Source of the DNA: Streptomyces sp. SID10853
Lineage (GTDB): Bacteria; Actinomycetota; Actinomycetes; Streptomycetales; Streptomycetaceae
Length of the DNA stretch: 34,732 nucleotides
Assembly: GCF_010548145.1 (NCBI RefSeq)
Contig: NZ_JAAGLN010000055.1
Location: 1-34,732 of the forward strand
Direction of reading: 5' to 3'
Shown: piece after piece, positions 15,995 through 23,825 of the stretch
How the letters are laid out: each line of letters begins with the position of its first letter
Numbering within the stretch: position 1 is the stretch's first letter
Translations under genes and position numbers: made by a program
The notes under the pieces: model-generated
The model's database searches: none
Told to the model about the DNA's origin: nothing
Seen by the model: only the letters and a program-made list of their open reading frames with translations

Positions 15995-17023
15995 CTAGGG
16001 GCGCAGTTCCAGGGTGATGTGCGGGGACAGCGCGCGGAGGAAGTCGGGGGCGTCGAAGATCTCTCCCGCGGAGGCGACGCCGGACGCATGGGTCCGTCCG
16101 GTGAGGATACGGTCGACCGCCTCCACCACGAGCGGCGCCGTGACGGCGTAGATGTCCTGACCGCGGGCCACAGCGCGGCGTTCGTCGGCGCCCGAGCGCA
16201 CGACGACGTCAACGAGGAAAGTCTGAGCGGAGCGGCCTCGCTCGTCGACCGCGGCCGGCGCCGGCGTGTCCGGGGCGGCGATGTCCCGGGCCGCCTCGAC
16301 CGTCATATAGGTGCGCACTTCGGGGATGGACAGGTGGCTGGGTACGGTCACGGCCTCGGCCATCGTGAACTCCCCGATGACGGGGCGAGGGCCCATCGGT
16401 TCGGGGAAGGGCCACTCAAGGGTCGGCGGGGCATCGTGACGGAGCTCCAGCCTTCCTTTGGTGTAGAGGATGCGCCGGCCGCCCCGCCGCTGCCGGGAGA
16501 CCGCGCCCGCCGTGCGCGTCCCCGCGGTGGGGTGCCAGCTGCTCAGTCCGTACGCGATGTGTGCCTCGTCGGCCGCCGTCCAGTCGTCCATGGCTGCGGT
16601 GGCCAGCAGGTCGCCGAAGCCGCCGAAGAAGGCCATCGCCGGGACGATCAGCGCTCCCGCGCCCCGTGCCCGGTCGGCGAAGTGCGCGAAGGTGTCGATG
16701 TTGGCCTCGATCTCGGCCGCCACGTCCAGGTACGGGATCCCGGCCCGCAGGGCCGCTTCGATCACGGGGGCGGCCGTCGTGGCGAAGGGCCCGGCGCAGT
16801 TGATCACGGCCGCCGCACCGGCCAGCGCGCGGTCGAGCGAGGCCGGGTGCTCGACCGACGCCGGGCGGGCGTCCAACCCGGCTTCTTGCGCCAGTGCCTT
16901 CAGCTTGTCGGCGTCGCGGCCGGAGAGAACCGGGAGGAGCCCACGCTCCCTCAGTTCCGCCACCACGAACCGCCCGGTGTGCCCGTAGGCGCCGAACACA
17001 GCCACCTTCTGGCCCGATCCCAT
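15995..17023 (-). CDS. Saccharopine dehydrogenase-like NAD(P)-binding oxidoreductase
   Basis: From ATG 17023, with GGGGGAG upstream, the protein has 342 residues. It begins with a Rossmann motif (KVAVFGAYGHTGRFVVAEL), followed by LPVLSGRDADKLKAL. VINCAGPFATTAAPVIEAAL and AGIPYLDVAAEIEAN are the typical saccharopine dehydrogenase/trans-acting enoyl reductase signature. FFGGFGDLLATAAM and a C-terminal mixed domain follow. Family members include saccharopine reductases and polyketide enoyl reductases; the substrate cannot be told. An upstream in-frame Met is possible but crosses the shared regulatory region. It is divergent from the GlxA-type regulator and is its most likely target. Confidence 0.88.
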   Translation of the reverse strand: MGSGQKVAVFGAYGHTGRFVVAELRERGLLPVLSGRDADKLKALAQEAGLDARPASVEHPASLDRALAGAAAVINCAGPFATTAAPVIEAALRAGIPYLDVAAEIEANIDTFAHFADRARGAGALIVPAMAFFGGFGDLLATAAMDDWTAADEAHIAYGLSSWHPTAGTRTAGAVSRQRRGGRRILYTKGRLELRHDAPPTLEWPFPEPMGPRPVIGEFTMAEAVTVPSHLSIPEVRTYMTVEAARDIAAPDTPAPAAVDERGRSAQTFLVDVVVRSGADERRAVARGQDIYAVTAPLVVEAVDRILTGRTHASGVASAGEIFDAPDFLRALSPHITLELRP

Positions 17024-17100
17024 GAGTTTCTCCCCCGCGCTCGGTGATCCGCTTCGCTCTGTCACGGACATCCTGACGAAGGCTGCCCACCCACCGCGAC

Positions 17101-17135
17101 TGTCCGGAACGCCATGGGCCATACAGTTCCGGACA
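17101..17135. promoter_or_regulatory. 10-bp dyad operator overlapping the GlxA start codon
   Basis: TGTCCGGAAC (17101-17110) is mirrored exactly by GTTCCGGACA (17126-17135), 15 bp apart. The last A is the first base of ATG 17135. The site lies between the divergent oxidoreductase and regulator genes and is well placed for autoregulation. Confidence 0.7.
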
Positions 17136-18121
17136 TGAGTACTGTCGCGCTGGCCGTCACCGACGGCATGCTCCACTTCGAGCTGGCCCTGGTGTGCGAA
17201 GTCTTCGGAGCCAACCCGCCCGGCGGGGCTGACCCGTGGTACCGCCTCTCGGTCTGCGGACCGGGCGCCGTGCGGGCCGGCCGCTTCTGGCTGGAGCCCG
17301 ACCACGGGCTCGACCGTCTCGCGCGTGCCGACACCGTGATCGTCCCGGGCTGGGCCGACATCGGTCAGGACCCGCCGGCCGAGCTGATCGACGCGGTGCG
17401 CGCGGCCCATGAGGCGGGCGCACGCGTGGTCTCCCTCTGTACGGGCGCCTTCGTACTGGCCGCCGCCGGTCTGCTGGACGGCAAACGTGCGACCACGCAC
17501 TGGGCGCACACCCGGGAGCTGGCCGAGCGCCACCCCCGTGTGACGGTTGACCCGGACGTCCTCTACGTGGACAACGGCAGCTTGCTCACCTCCGCAGGCA
17601 AGGCCGCCGCCATGGACCTGTGCCTGCACCTCGTCCGCCTCGACCACGGCTCGTCGATCGCCAACACCCTCGCCCGCCGCCTTGTCGTGCCGCCGCACCG
17701 GGACGGCGGTCAGGCCCAGTTCATCACCACTCCGGTGCCCGCACCGGACAACCACCCGCTCGCCGGGCTCCTCCCCTGGGTGATCCAACGGCTGGACCGT
17801 CCGCTCACCGTGGAGGACCTGGCCCGCCAGGCACGGATGAGCTCGCGTAACCTGAGCCGTCATTTCAGGTCAGTGACCGGCACCACCCCGTTGCAATGGC
17901 TGCTCGCCCAACGGATCGGCCACGCGCAGGAGTTGCTGGAGAGCACCGACGACACCGTCGATGCCATCGCGGCGGCCACCGGTATGGGCACCGCCACAAC
18001 ACTGCGCCGGCACTTCCATCGGACGGTCGGTGTGCCGCCGGACACCTACCGCCGTACCTTCCGCGCGCGGGCCCGCCCCGGCCCGGACGACGGCGGGCCA
18101 CACCGTCGATGTCCCGCGTGA
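17135..18121 (+). CDS. GlxA-family AraC-type regulator (DJ-1/PfpI sensor)
   Basis: With ATG 17135 the protein has 328 residues; ATG 17114 would add seven. The N-terminal half is a DJ-1/PfpI domain: VALAVTDGMLHFELALVCEV, ADTVIVPGW and VVSLCTGAFVLAAAGLLDG with the Cys nucleophile elbow. THWAHTRELAERHP and DNGSLLTSAGKAAAMDLCLH follow. The C-terminal half is an AraC domain with two helix-turn-helix units (VEDLARQARMSSRNLSRHF and VDAIAAATGMGTATTLRRHF). It probably controls the divergent oxidoreductase and itself through the dyad at 17101-17135. The ligand is unknown. Confidence 0.95.
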   Translation: MSTVALAVTDGMLHFELALVCEVFGANPPGGADPWYRLSVCGPGAVRAGRFWLEPDHGLDRLARADTVIVPGWADIGQDPPAELIDAVRAAHEAGARVVSLCTGAFVLAAAGLLDGKRATTHWAHTRELAERHPRVTVDPDVLYVDNGSLLTSAGKAAAMDLCLHLVRLDHGSSIANTLARRLVVPPHRDGGQAQFITTPVPAPDNHPLAGLLPWVIQRLDRPLTVEDLARQARMSSRNLSRHFRSVTGTTPLQWLLAQRIGHAQELLESTDDTVDAIAAATGMGTATTLRRHFHRTVGVPPDTYRRTFRARARPGPDDGGPHRRCPA

Positions 18122-18147
18122 CCGTAGCCACGGTCGAGGGAGAGACG

Positions 18148-18326
18148 TGACCTTCGGCGAGGACGCCTGCCGGGCCCGCACCGGCAGCCTGCCCCGCGCG
18201 CTCGCCACCTACCGCAGCCTTGTGGTCCGCCTCGTCCATCTCGCGGGACGGACCGACAGCGCCGCCGCCCACGGCCACTGCACCCACCCCGCCGACGCCC
18301 TGCGCGAACCCGGACTTGCGGGATGA
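18148..18326 (+). pseudogene. ISAs1-family transposase C-terminal remnant
   Basis: The short frame reads VTFGEDACRARTGSLPRALA, then YRSLVVRLVHLAGRTDSAAA. This corresponds to the C-terminus of ISAs1-type transposases (GEDASRxRTGxxPxxMAxLRN and LAGHTNIAAA). The catalytic part is absent. It begins just after the GlxA gene. Confidence 0.65.
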
Positions 18327-18432
18327 GCACGCATCACCCCTGCCCGGTAAGACGCGAGAAAGGGGGAAATCCCGGTGCAGCCCGGCCGGATTTCCTCTCC
18401 TCGCGCACCTCTTTTCCCGGTAGCTTTCCGGG

Positions 18433-19452
18433 GTGAAAACACTGCGGAGACTCGCCCTGTTCGCAACAGTCTGTCTGGCCGCCCCCTTCCTTACGTCGTC
18501 CCCGGCAGCCGCAGCCGACCGCGACTTCTGCGGGAAGACCGTCTCCGGCGTCATCCTCGACAAGTACATCGCGATGGGTGACGTGTCCTCGCCGCTGAAA
18601 TGCCCGGTGACGGACGAGATGACCACTCCCGACGGGCGCGGCCGGTACACCCACTTCCAGGGCGGCTCGGTCTACTGGTCGGCGGCCACCGGCGCCCACC
18701 CGGTATGGGGGGCGGTCCGCGACAAGTGGCAGGCGATGGGCTGGGAGACGTCCGCGCTCGGCTACCCGAAGTCGGACGAGCTGAAGAACGCGGACGGCAA
18801 AGGGGTGCGCCAGGAGTTCGAGGGCGGCACCGTGTACTGGTCGGCGCCGACCGGCGCCCACCCGGTATGGGGGAAGATCGGCGCGACGTGGGGCGAGTAC
18901 GGCTGGGAGAGCAGCGCGTTCGGCTACCCGGCGTCCGACGAGAGGGACGGTACCGGCTCGTGGACGGATGTCGACAACGGGCAGGTTCACACGTACCGGC
19001 AGGTGACGCAGAAGTTCGCCTCGGGTGCGACGCTGTTCTGGATTCCGGGCGGCGCGACAGAGGGCTGCGACGGCGAGTGCACCGGCTACGAGGTGGAGGC
19101 ACCGGGCAGCCTCGTCAAGCAGGTGCGAGTGAACCTGCCGACGGATTCGGACAAGTTCGTGCTGATGGTCTTCCCGACGGATGCCGGGTTCCGGGGCGGC
19201 ATCGACAAGGCCGTCGACGGATGGCAGGAGGTGTGGACGAACACGCCGAATCCGCTGCGCCTGGACACGGCCGACGAGGCGGAATCTCTGCGTGAGCAGT
19301 ATGCGTGTCACGCCGCGTACGCGAGCCAGGAGTCCGACGGCAGCTGGAACACCGGCAATTCGTGGGATCTGGAGTCGGACAGGCCGAGCGTGAGCTGGAC
19401 GTACGCCACGGACGCCCTGTTTGTGGCGGTCCACAAGTGCAACTGGACTTGA
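18433..19452 (+). CDS. Secreted LGFP-repeat protein with DUF2599 domain
   Basis: The 339-residue protein starts at GTG 18433. A signal peptide (MKTLRRLALFATVCLAAPFL, cleavage near SPAAAA) is followed by three LGFP-type repeats (SVYWSAATGAHPVWGAVRDK, GWETSALGYPKSDE, TVYWSAPTGAHPVWGKIGAT, GWESSAFGYPASDE). LGFP repeats are associated with cell-wall attachment. The C-terminal ~110 residues (FVLMVFPTDAG, REQYACHAAYASQ, NSWDLESDRPSVSW, CNW) resemble DUF2599, found on secreted actinobacterial proteins. The function of that domain is unknown. Only GGGG directly before the GTG could act as a ribosome site, so the start rests on the signal peptide. No partner gene is next to it. Confidence 0.85.
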   Translation: MKTLRRLALFATVCLAAPFLTSSPAAAADRDFCGKTVSGVILDKYIAMGDVSSPLKCPVTDEMTTPDGRGRYTHFQGGSVYWSAATGAHPVWGAVRDKWQAMGWETSALGYPKSDELKNADGKGVRQEFEGGTVYWSAPTGAHPVWGKIGATWGEYGWESSAFGYPASDERDGTGSWTDVDNGQVHTYRQVTQKFASGATLFWIPGGATEGCDGECTGYEVEAPGSLVKQVRVNLPTDSDKFVLMVFPTDAGFRGGIDKAVDGWQEVWTNTPNPLRLDTADEAESLREQYACHAAYASQESDGSWNTGNSWDLESDRPSVSWTYATDALFVAVHKCNWT

Positions 19453-19489
19453 TCACGGGCCGAACGAAAACGCCCGGACAGGTGCCGGG

Positions 19490-19775
19490 AGGTCTGGTCG
19501 GCGCGTGAGGCGAGGTGTCCGGCTTCCTCCTGCTCGGGCAGCCAAGGCGCCATGCCGCCCACGGTGGTGACGCGCTGGTGTCCCGCTACCGGGAATGCCG
19601 CCGGGCCGCCGAGGGAGTTGCCCGCCATCGCGACGGGCACGTCACCATGCAGCTCCTCGATCCGTTCCAGCGCCCGGAGAGCGTCGGCGGGAGTGTCCTC
19701 ACGGTTGCCATTCCAGCCGCTGACACGCAGATGCCGGGGTCCAGCTGCCACTTCCCTGCAGACCGTCGGTTTGGC
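19490..19775 (-). pseudogene. Alpha/beta-hydrolase internal fragment
   Basis: A minus-strand frame reads RVSGWNGNREDTPADALRAL, then VPVAMAGNSLGGPAAFPVAG (nucleophile elbow GNSLGG) and VTTVGGMAPWLPEQEEAGHL. This is the middle part of an alpha/beta hydrolase of the dienelactone hydrolase/esterase kind. The parts on both sides do not continue the fold and no start or catalytic His is present, so it is a fragment. Confidence 0.6.
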
Positions 19776-19838
19776 GCGGTTGCCGTCACCCGGGATCTTC
19801 TGTGAGCAGCGTGACCGGCTCACATGTCACCCAGACGC

Positions 19839-20090
19839 TCATCCGAGGACGAGCGGGAGTTTCGTGGCCAGCTGGCCCAGTTCAGCCTTCTCCGTCCGGG
19901 TCGGGGCACGTCGTCCGGTGCCGACCAGCAGCGCGTCCTTGTCCGAGAACGATGCGGGGAACGCGGCCCGGGCGATAATCTCCAGCAACTCGCGTGACCG
20001 GCCGAGGCCCTCCGTGGGCGGCTCAGCCGCGTCGGGCAGGTGCGCAACCAGATCGAGGTGGTGCAAGGTCCACTCCAGTCGGGTGTGTCA
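19839..20090 (-). pseudogene. Maleylpyruvate isomerase/mycothiol-dependent protein C-terminal fragment
   Basis: The frame gives TRLEWTLHHLDLVAHLPDAA, RSRELLEIIARAAFPASFSD and LGQLATKLPLVLG to TGA 19839-19841, matching the C-terminal half of DinB-superfamily mycothiol maleylpyruvate isomerase-like proteins. It is preceded directly by the 3' end of the GNAT gene and has no N-terminal part. Confidence 0.6.
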
Positions 20091-20621
20091 GAGCCGTCTC
20101 GTGGTGAACAAGGTGGTCCCGTGCACCGCGTCCGCTTCCTTGCGGTCGGTCTCGGTGAACCCGACCTTGGCCAGCACTCGGCGAGAAGCGGTGTTCCAGT
20201 CCCAGACCGTGGCCCACAGACGTTCGTACCCAGACGATCGCGCCCATTCCAGCACCGCCAGCGATGCCTCGGTCGCGTATCCCTGACACCAGACTCGGCG
20301 TAGCAGCTCGAATGCCAGTTCCGGCTCCCCTGCCGGCCCTCGCCCGCTGTCGACCAGCCCGCAGTAGCCGATGACGTCACGTGAGGTCTTCTGTTCGGCC
20401 GCCAGCAACCCGGTCGACCACACCGTGTCGGTGCGGATCGAATCCTCCAGCTCCGCGACCGTGGGGTGTCCGTCCGTGTCGACTCGACGGTGGGGCGGCA
20501 CTCGTGGATCACGTTCGGTCCACAGTTCACGCAGGACGACAGCCTCGGCTGCCCGCCAAGGTCTGAGCAGCAGGCGACTCGTCTCGAGTACAACCTCGCT
20601 GCCCGGCGTGCCAGTTGCCAT
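20088..20621 (-). CDS. GNAT-family N-acetyltransferase (RimJ-like)
   Basis: From ATG 20621 the protein has 177 residues; ATG 20633 adds four. It reads VVLETSRLLLRPWRAAEA, VIGYCGLVDSGRGPAGEPEL and AFELLRRVWCQGYATEASLA (acetyl-CoA loop QGYATEA). VWDWNTASRRVLAKVGFTET, the typical RimJ/RimL-type C-terminal signature, follows. Members acetylate N-terminal amines of proteins or small amines; the substrate here is unknown. The 3' end joins the maleylpyruvate isomerase-like fragment. No strong ribosome site favours one start. Confidence 0.85.
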   Translation of the reverse strand: MATGTPGSEVVLETSRLLLRPWRAAEAVVLRELWTERDPRVPPHRRVDTDGHPTVAELEDSIRTDTVWSTGLLAAEQKTSRDVIGYCGLVDSGRGPAGEPELAFELLRRVWCQGYATEASLAVLEWARSSGYERLWATVWDWNTASRRVLAKVGFTETDRKEADAVHGTTLFTTRRL

Positions 20622-20822
20622 GGCAGCAACCATCTCACGGGCTGCACGCGCTGTCGTGACGGGGCGCGGTCGGTCCTGCCGGGCGTGGACGCCCAACAGC
20701 CCGATATACGGGACAGCCGAGATCGATGTCCGTCGATCACCGACTGCCTTCGGGAACGCCGGCAAACGCTGTTCCTGGACATCAACGAGGCCAGGTCGCG
20801 ATGTACGGCTTGGCCAGTTGCG

Positions 20823-20852
20823 CCGTGTTGGGCCGTGTTGGGCCGTGTTGGG
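20823..20852. repeat. Three tandem copies of a 10-bp unit
   Basis: CCGTGTTGGG is repeated three times without interruption and followed by CCCGGGCC. It lies about 30 bp past the stop of the last operon gene (20884). Possible roles are terminator or nothing at all. Confidence 0.8.
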
Positions 20853-20883
20853 CCCGGGCCGCCCGGTGCGGCTGCGCGGAGGG

Positions 20884-21855
20884 TCAGATCGTGGTGAGGC
20901 GGGGCAGCGCGGGTGCCTGGTGCTGGAAGGTCATGGAGGAGTATGTGGCCCCCAGCCCGGAGGCCACATAGATGTAGTGGCGGCCTGGCTGCAGCCGGTG
21001 GGAGTCGCGAAGCTCGGTGTAGTTGAGGAATACGTCCGAGGCGAAACAGTGGCTGTACTCGGCCAGTTTTTCCAGGTAGACGCGCGTCGGGTCGATGCCC
21101 AGGTGTTTGACGGTCTCGGTCAGGGGCGCGTTATGGGGAATGACCCAGTGGATGTCGTCCCATGTCAGTTCCGCCTGCTCGACGGCCTCCTGCATGACGT
21201 CGGCCAGGGCACGGGCGCTGTCGCGACCGTACTGTTTGGACTCCTCGGGCGAGAGCAGGACGCCTCCGGAGTACTGGCCCATGGTCTGGGTCGCGTAGGA
21301 CAGGACGCGGTCGCCTGCTGTGTCCGCGGTGGCCACCAGCATGGCTGCGCCGGCTTCTCCCATGAGCGCCCCGGTGTTGTACAGCAGCTGGTTGCCGGGG
21401 GTGAAGGTCTTGTCGCCGGTGACGATCAGTACGCGCGCGTAGGGGTCGCCATCGTCCTCCAGCAAGGTGCCCGCCAGTTCGATCGCGGCCAGGGCGGTGG
21501 CGCAGTTCTGCTGGGTGACGGCGAAGGAGGCGGCGTGCTGGAGGTCGAGGGCGTCGCTGATCAGGGCGGCGGCGTTGAGGTGGGAGGGTGTGACTTCCTG
21601 GGTGGAGTGCACATAGAGGACGTACCGGATGTCGGTGGGGTCGGGGACGCGGTGAAGCACACGCCGGGCGGCGGGAAGGACCAGGTCGAGGAGGCTCGCG
21701 TCGGGGTCCTGGCGGATGCGGTGCAGTCCGTGCACCTTCTGCAGGAGGCGGACCTGGGCGCGCTTGAGGCCCAGGGGGCCGGCCAGTTCCTCGATGGTGT
21801 GGGAGCTGTCGGGCAGGAATGACTCGACGGCTTCGATGGTGGCGATGCGGTTCAT
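20884..21855 (-). CDS. KAS III-like ketosynthase with Cys-His-His triad
   Basis: This 323-residue thiolase-fold protein starts at ATG 21855 and overlaps the MFS stop in ATGA. It has a KAS III layout: IATIEAVESFLPDSSHTIEE, VLYVHSTQEVTPSHLNAAAL, AASFAVTQQNCATALAAIEL (catalytic Cys), VIPHNAPLTETVKHLGID (catalytic His), and LAEYSHCFASDVFLNYTEL. In ordinary KAS III the last site is an Asn in an N-T-S motif; here it is His, giving a Cys-His-His set. KAS III enzymes condense an acyl thioester with malonyl-ACP; some relatives act as acyltransferases. With the ACP, decarboxylase and ligase in the operon, it probably extends or transfers the ACP-bound aminoacyl unit. It may pair with the Cys-less KAS-like protein at 24292-25113. 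Confidence 0.85.
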   Translation of the reverse strand: MNRIATIEAVESFLPDSSHTIEELAGPLGLKRAQVRLLQKVHGLHRIRQDPDASLLDLVLPAARRVLHRVPDPTDIRYVLYVHSTQEVTPSHLNAAALISDALDLQHAASFAVTQQNCATALAAIELAGTLLEDDGDPYARVLIVTGDKTFTPGNQLLYNTGALMGEAGAAMLVATADTAGDRVLSYATQTMGQYSGGVLLSPEESKQYGRDSARALADVMQEAVEQAELTWDDIHWVIPHNAPLTETVKHLGIDPTRVYLEKLAEYSHCFASDVFLNYTELRDSHRLQPGRHYIYVASGLGATYSSMTFQHQAPALPRLTTI

Positions 21856-23273
21856 ACGGCTTCCTTGGGGTGCGGAAGGGCGGCCGGGGCCGCGGATGTG
21901 GTGTTGCGGCCGATGGCGAGGGCGAGGAAGGCGGCCAGGAGACACAGGGCTCCAGCGCCGTACCAGGCCATCGCGTAGTCGCCCAGCTGGTCGCGGACGG
22001 TGCCGGCGAGGATCGCCGCGGCTCCTGCGCCGACCTGGTGGGCGGTCCACAGCCAGCCGAAGATGATGGCGGAGGCTGAGCCGTAGCGCTCCTGGCACAG
22101 GGCCATGGTGGGTGGGACGGTGGCCACCCAGTCGAGGCCGTAGAAGATCGCGAACAACAGCATGCTGGGGGTGGCGGTCCGGGCGAACAGTGAGGGCAGG
22201 GCGAGCAGGGACACGCCGCGCAGGCCGTAGTAGACGAAGAGCAGGACGCGGGCGTTGAAGCGGTCGGTGAGCCAGCCCGATGCGATGGTTCCCACCAGGT
22301 CGAAGAGGCCGGCCATGGCCAGCAGCCCTGCCGCCGTGGTCTGCGGCATCATGTGGTCGCCCGCGGCCGGGATGAAGTGGGTCTGCACCAGTCCGGTGGT
22401 GGTCGCGCCGCAGATCGCGAAACCCGCGAAGAGCATCCAGAAGGGGCGGGTGCGGCCGGCTGCCAGCAGGACACGGAAGGCGCCGGTGACGCCGAGGGGG
22501 TTGTGTTCCTGTTCCGGGGCGGTCGCAGTGGCTTCCGGTGTGTCGGTGGTGTCGTCCTTCGGCGAGGTGGTCGTGGGGTCCTCGCCGAAGGGGCGCTGGC
22601 CCACGTCCTTCGGGTGCTCGCGGATGAAGAACATGACCAGTGGGACGACCATCAGGGCGGCGGCCGCGACCGTGAAGGAGGCGATGCGCCAGTTGGTGTG
22701 GTCCACCAGCCAGGCCAGGAGGGGCAGGAAGACCAGTTGTCCGGCGGTGCTGCCGGCGGTCAGGATGCCCGTGATGAGGCCGCGGCGGCGGGTGAACCAT
22801 CGGTTGGTGACCGTACCGACGAAGGCGAGGGCGACGGCCCCGCTGCCCACCCCCACCAGGACGCCCCAGTACAGGGTCAGTTGCCAGGGGGAGCTCATGA
22901 ACGTGGGCAGCGCGCTGCCCACGGCGATCAGGAGAAGGGCGGTGGTGACCACGGGGCGGATGCCGTACTTCTCCATCCAGGAGGCCGCGAAAGGGGAGAC
23001 CGCTCCGTAGAGGACCATGTTGACCGACGCCGCGGTGGCGATGGAGGCGTGGCTCCAGCCGAATTCCATGTGCAGCGGGTCCATCATCACGCCGGGGACC
23101 GCGCGGAATCCGGAGGAGCCGGTCAGGGCCAGGAAGGACACGACGGTGACGATCCAGACCCAGGGCAGGCGGGATGCCTTGCCCAGGCCGGCGGTGGGGC
23201 CGGTGCCCGCCCGTGCGTGGTCTTGCGGGGCGGAGTCGGTGGGTGTGTGCGTGGTGGTGTCGAGCTCGTTCAT
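21852..23273 (-). CDS. MFS transporter
   Basis: The 473-residue protein starts at ATG 23273. It has about 12 hydrophobic helices in two halves, split by a long polar loop rich in Thr, Asp and Glu (around residues 220-270). The MFS signature between helices 2 and 3 is seen at WMEKYGIRPVVTTALLL; NRWFTRRRGLITGILTAGST is typical of oxalate/formate-antiporter-like (monocarboxylate type) members. The N-terminus is cytosolic and disordered. It sits inside the biosynthetic operon, so it is the probable exporter of the product, although substrate uptake is possible. It is coupled to the ketosynthase by a 4-bp overlap. Confidence 0.93.
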   Translation of the reverse strand: MNELDTTTHTPTDSAPQDHARAGTGPTAGLGKASRLPWVWIVTVVSFLALTGSSGFRAVPGVMMDPLHMEFGWSHASIATAASVNMVLYGAVSPFAASWMEKYGIRPVVTTALLLIAVGSALPTFMSSPWQLTLYWGVLVGVGSGAVALAFVGTVTNRWFTRRRGLITGILTAGSTAGQLVFLPLLAWLVDHTNWRIASFTVAAAALMVVPLVMFFIREHPKDVGQRPFGEDPTTTSPKDDTTDTPEATATAPEQEHNPLGVTGAFRVLLAAGRTRPFWMLFAGFAICGATTTGLVQTHFIPAAGDHMMPQTTAAGLLAMAGLFDLVGTIASGWLTDRFNARVLLFVYYGLRGVSLLALPSLFARTATPSMLLFAIFYGLDWVATVPPTMALCQERYGSASAIIFGWLWTAHQVGAGAAAILAGTVRDQLGDYAMAWYGAGALCLLAAFLALAIGRNTTSAAPAALPHPKEAV

Positions 23274-23336
23274 CAGCGGTTCCTGGTCGGTTGGTTCTGC
23301 AGAGCGGCGCCCGGCCGCAGGCCGGTGGGCCGGGCC

Positions 23337-23382
23337 GCTTTCACCCGGTGTGGCGTGCGGCTTTCACCCGGTGTGGCGTGCG
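23337..23382. repeat. Tandem 23-bp duplication spanning a stop codon
   Basis: Two identical 23-bp units (23337-23359 and 23360-23382), each containing CACCCGGTGTGGCG, lie head to tail. The second unit holds the last codons and stop of the hotdog gene; the first lies just past it. This is a recent duplication that did not alter the protein. Confidence 0.9.
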
Positions 23383-23825
23383 GCTTGTGCCTTGGCCATG
23401 GGGACGACGCTTGTGCCGGTGGCCCGGCAGACCACCTGGGATTCGCTCAGGACGGCCGCGCTGCTCGTGCCGTCCTGGTACCGGGCGGCGATGACCTTGC
23501 GGGCTTCGAAGGCGATGGTGCGGCGCAGGCGGGTGTGGCGCTGGAGGGTGCCTGTCACTTCCAGGAAGTCACCGGCGTGCACAGGGGCGGTGAAGTTGAC
23601 GTCGGTGTAGCCCGTCAGCAGCCCTTCGTCGTTGTCGGTGCGGATGGTCAGCTCGGTGGCGACGTCGCCGAACAGTTCCAGGACGCGGGCCCCGGGGACG
23701 AGGTCTCCGCCGTAGTGCACGTCGCCTGCGCTGATCCGTACGCGCAGGGTCGCGCTCAGGCCGTCCGGCGGGAGTGCGCTGGTGGCGGTGCGGGAGGCCG
23801 GGGCGGTGCGGGAGGGGGGCGTCAC
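23364..23825 (-). CDS. Hotdog-fold enzyme (3-aminobutyryl-CoA ammonia-lyase/thioesterase-like)
   Basis: The 153-residue protein starts at ATG 23825. After a 25-residue Ala/Pro-rich tail it shows ATLRVRISAGDVHYGGDLVP and GARVLELFGDVATELTIRTD, followed by NDEGLLTGYTDVNFTAPVHA and GDFLEVTGTLQR. The hot-dog helix with its xHYGG motif and later strands resemble 3-aminobutyryl-CoA ammonia-lyases (Kal) and acyl-CoA thioesterases. In this operon it may act on an ACP-bound or CoA-bound amino-acyl intermediate, either to eliminate or add ammonia or to release the product. That choice is open. It overlaps the AcpS stop by 4 bp (ATGA). Confidence 0.75.
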   Translation of the reverse strand: MTPPSRTAPASRTATSALPPDGLSATLRVRISAGDVHYGGDLVPGARVLELFGDVATELTIRTDNDEGLLTGYTDVNFTAPVHAGDFLEVTGTLQRHTRLRRTIAFEARKVIAARYQDGTSSAAVLSESQVVCRATGTSVVPMAKAQAARHTG

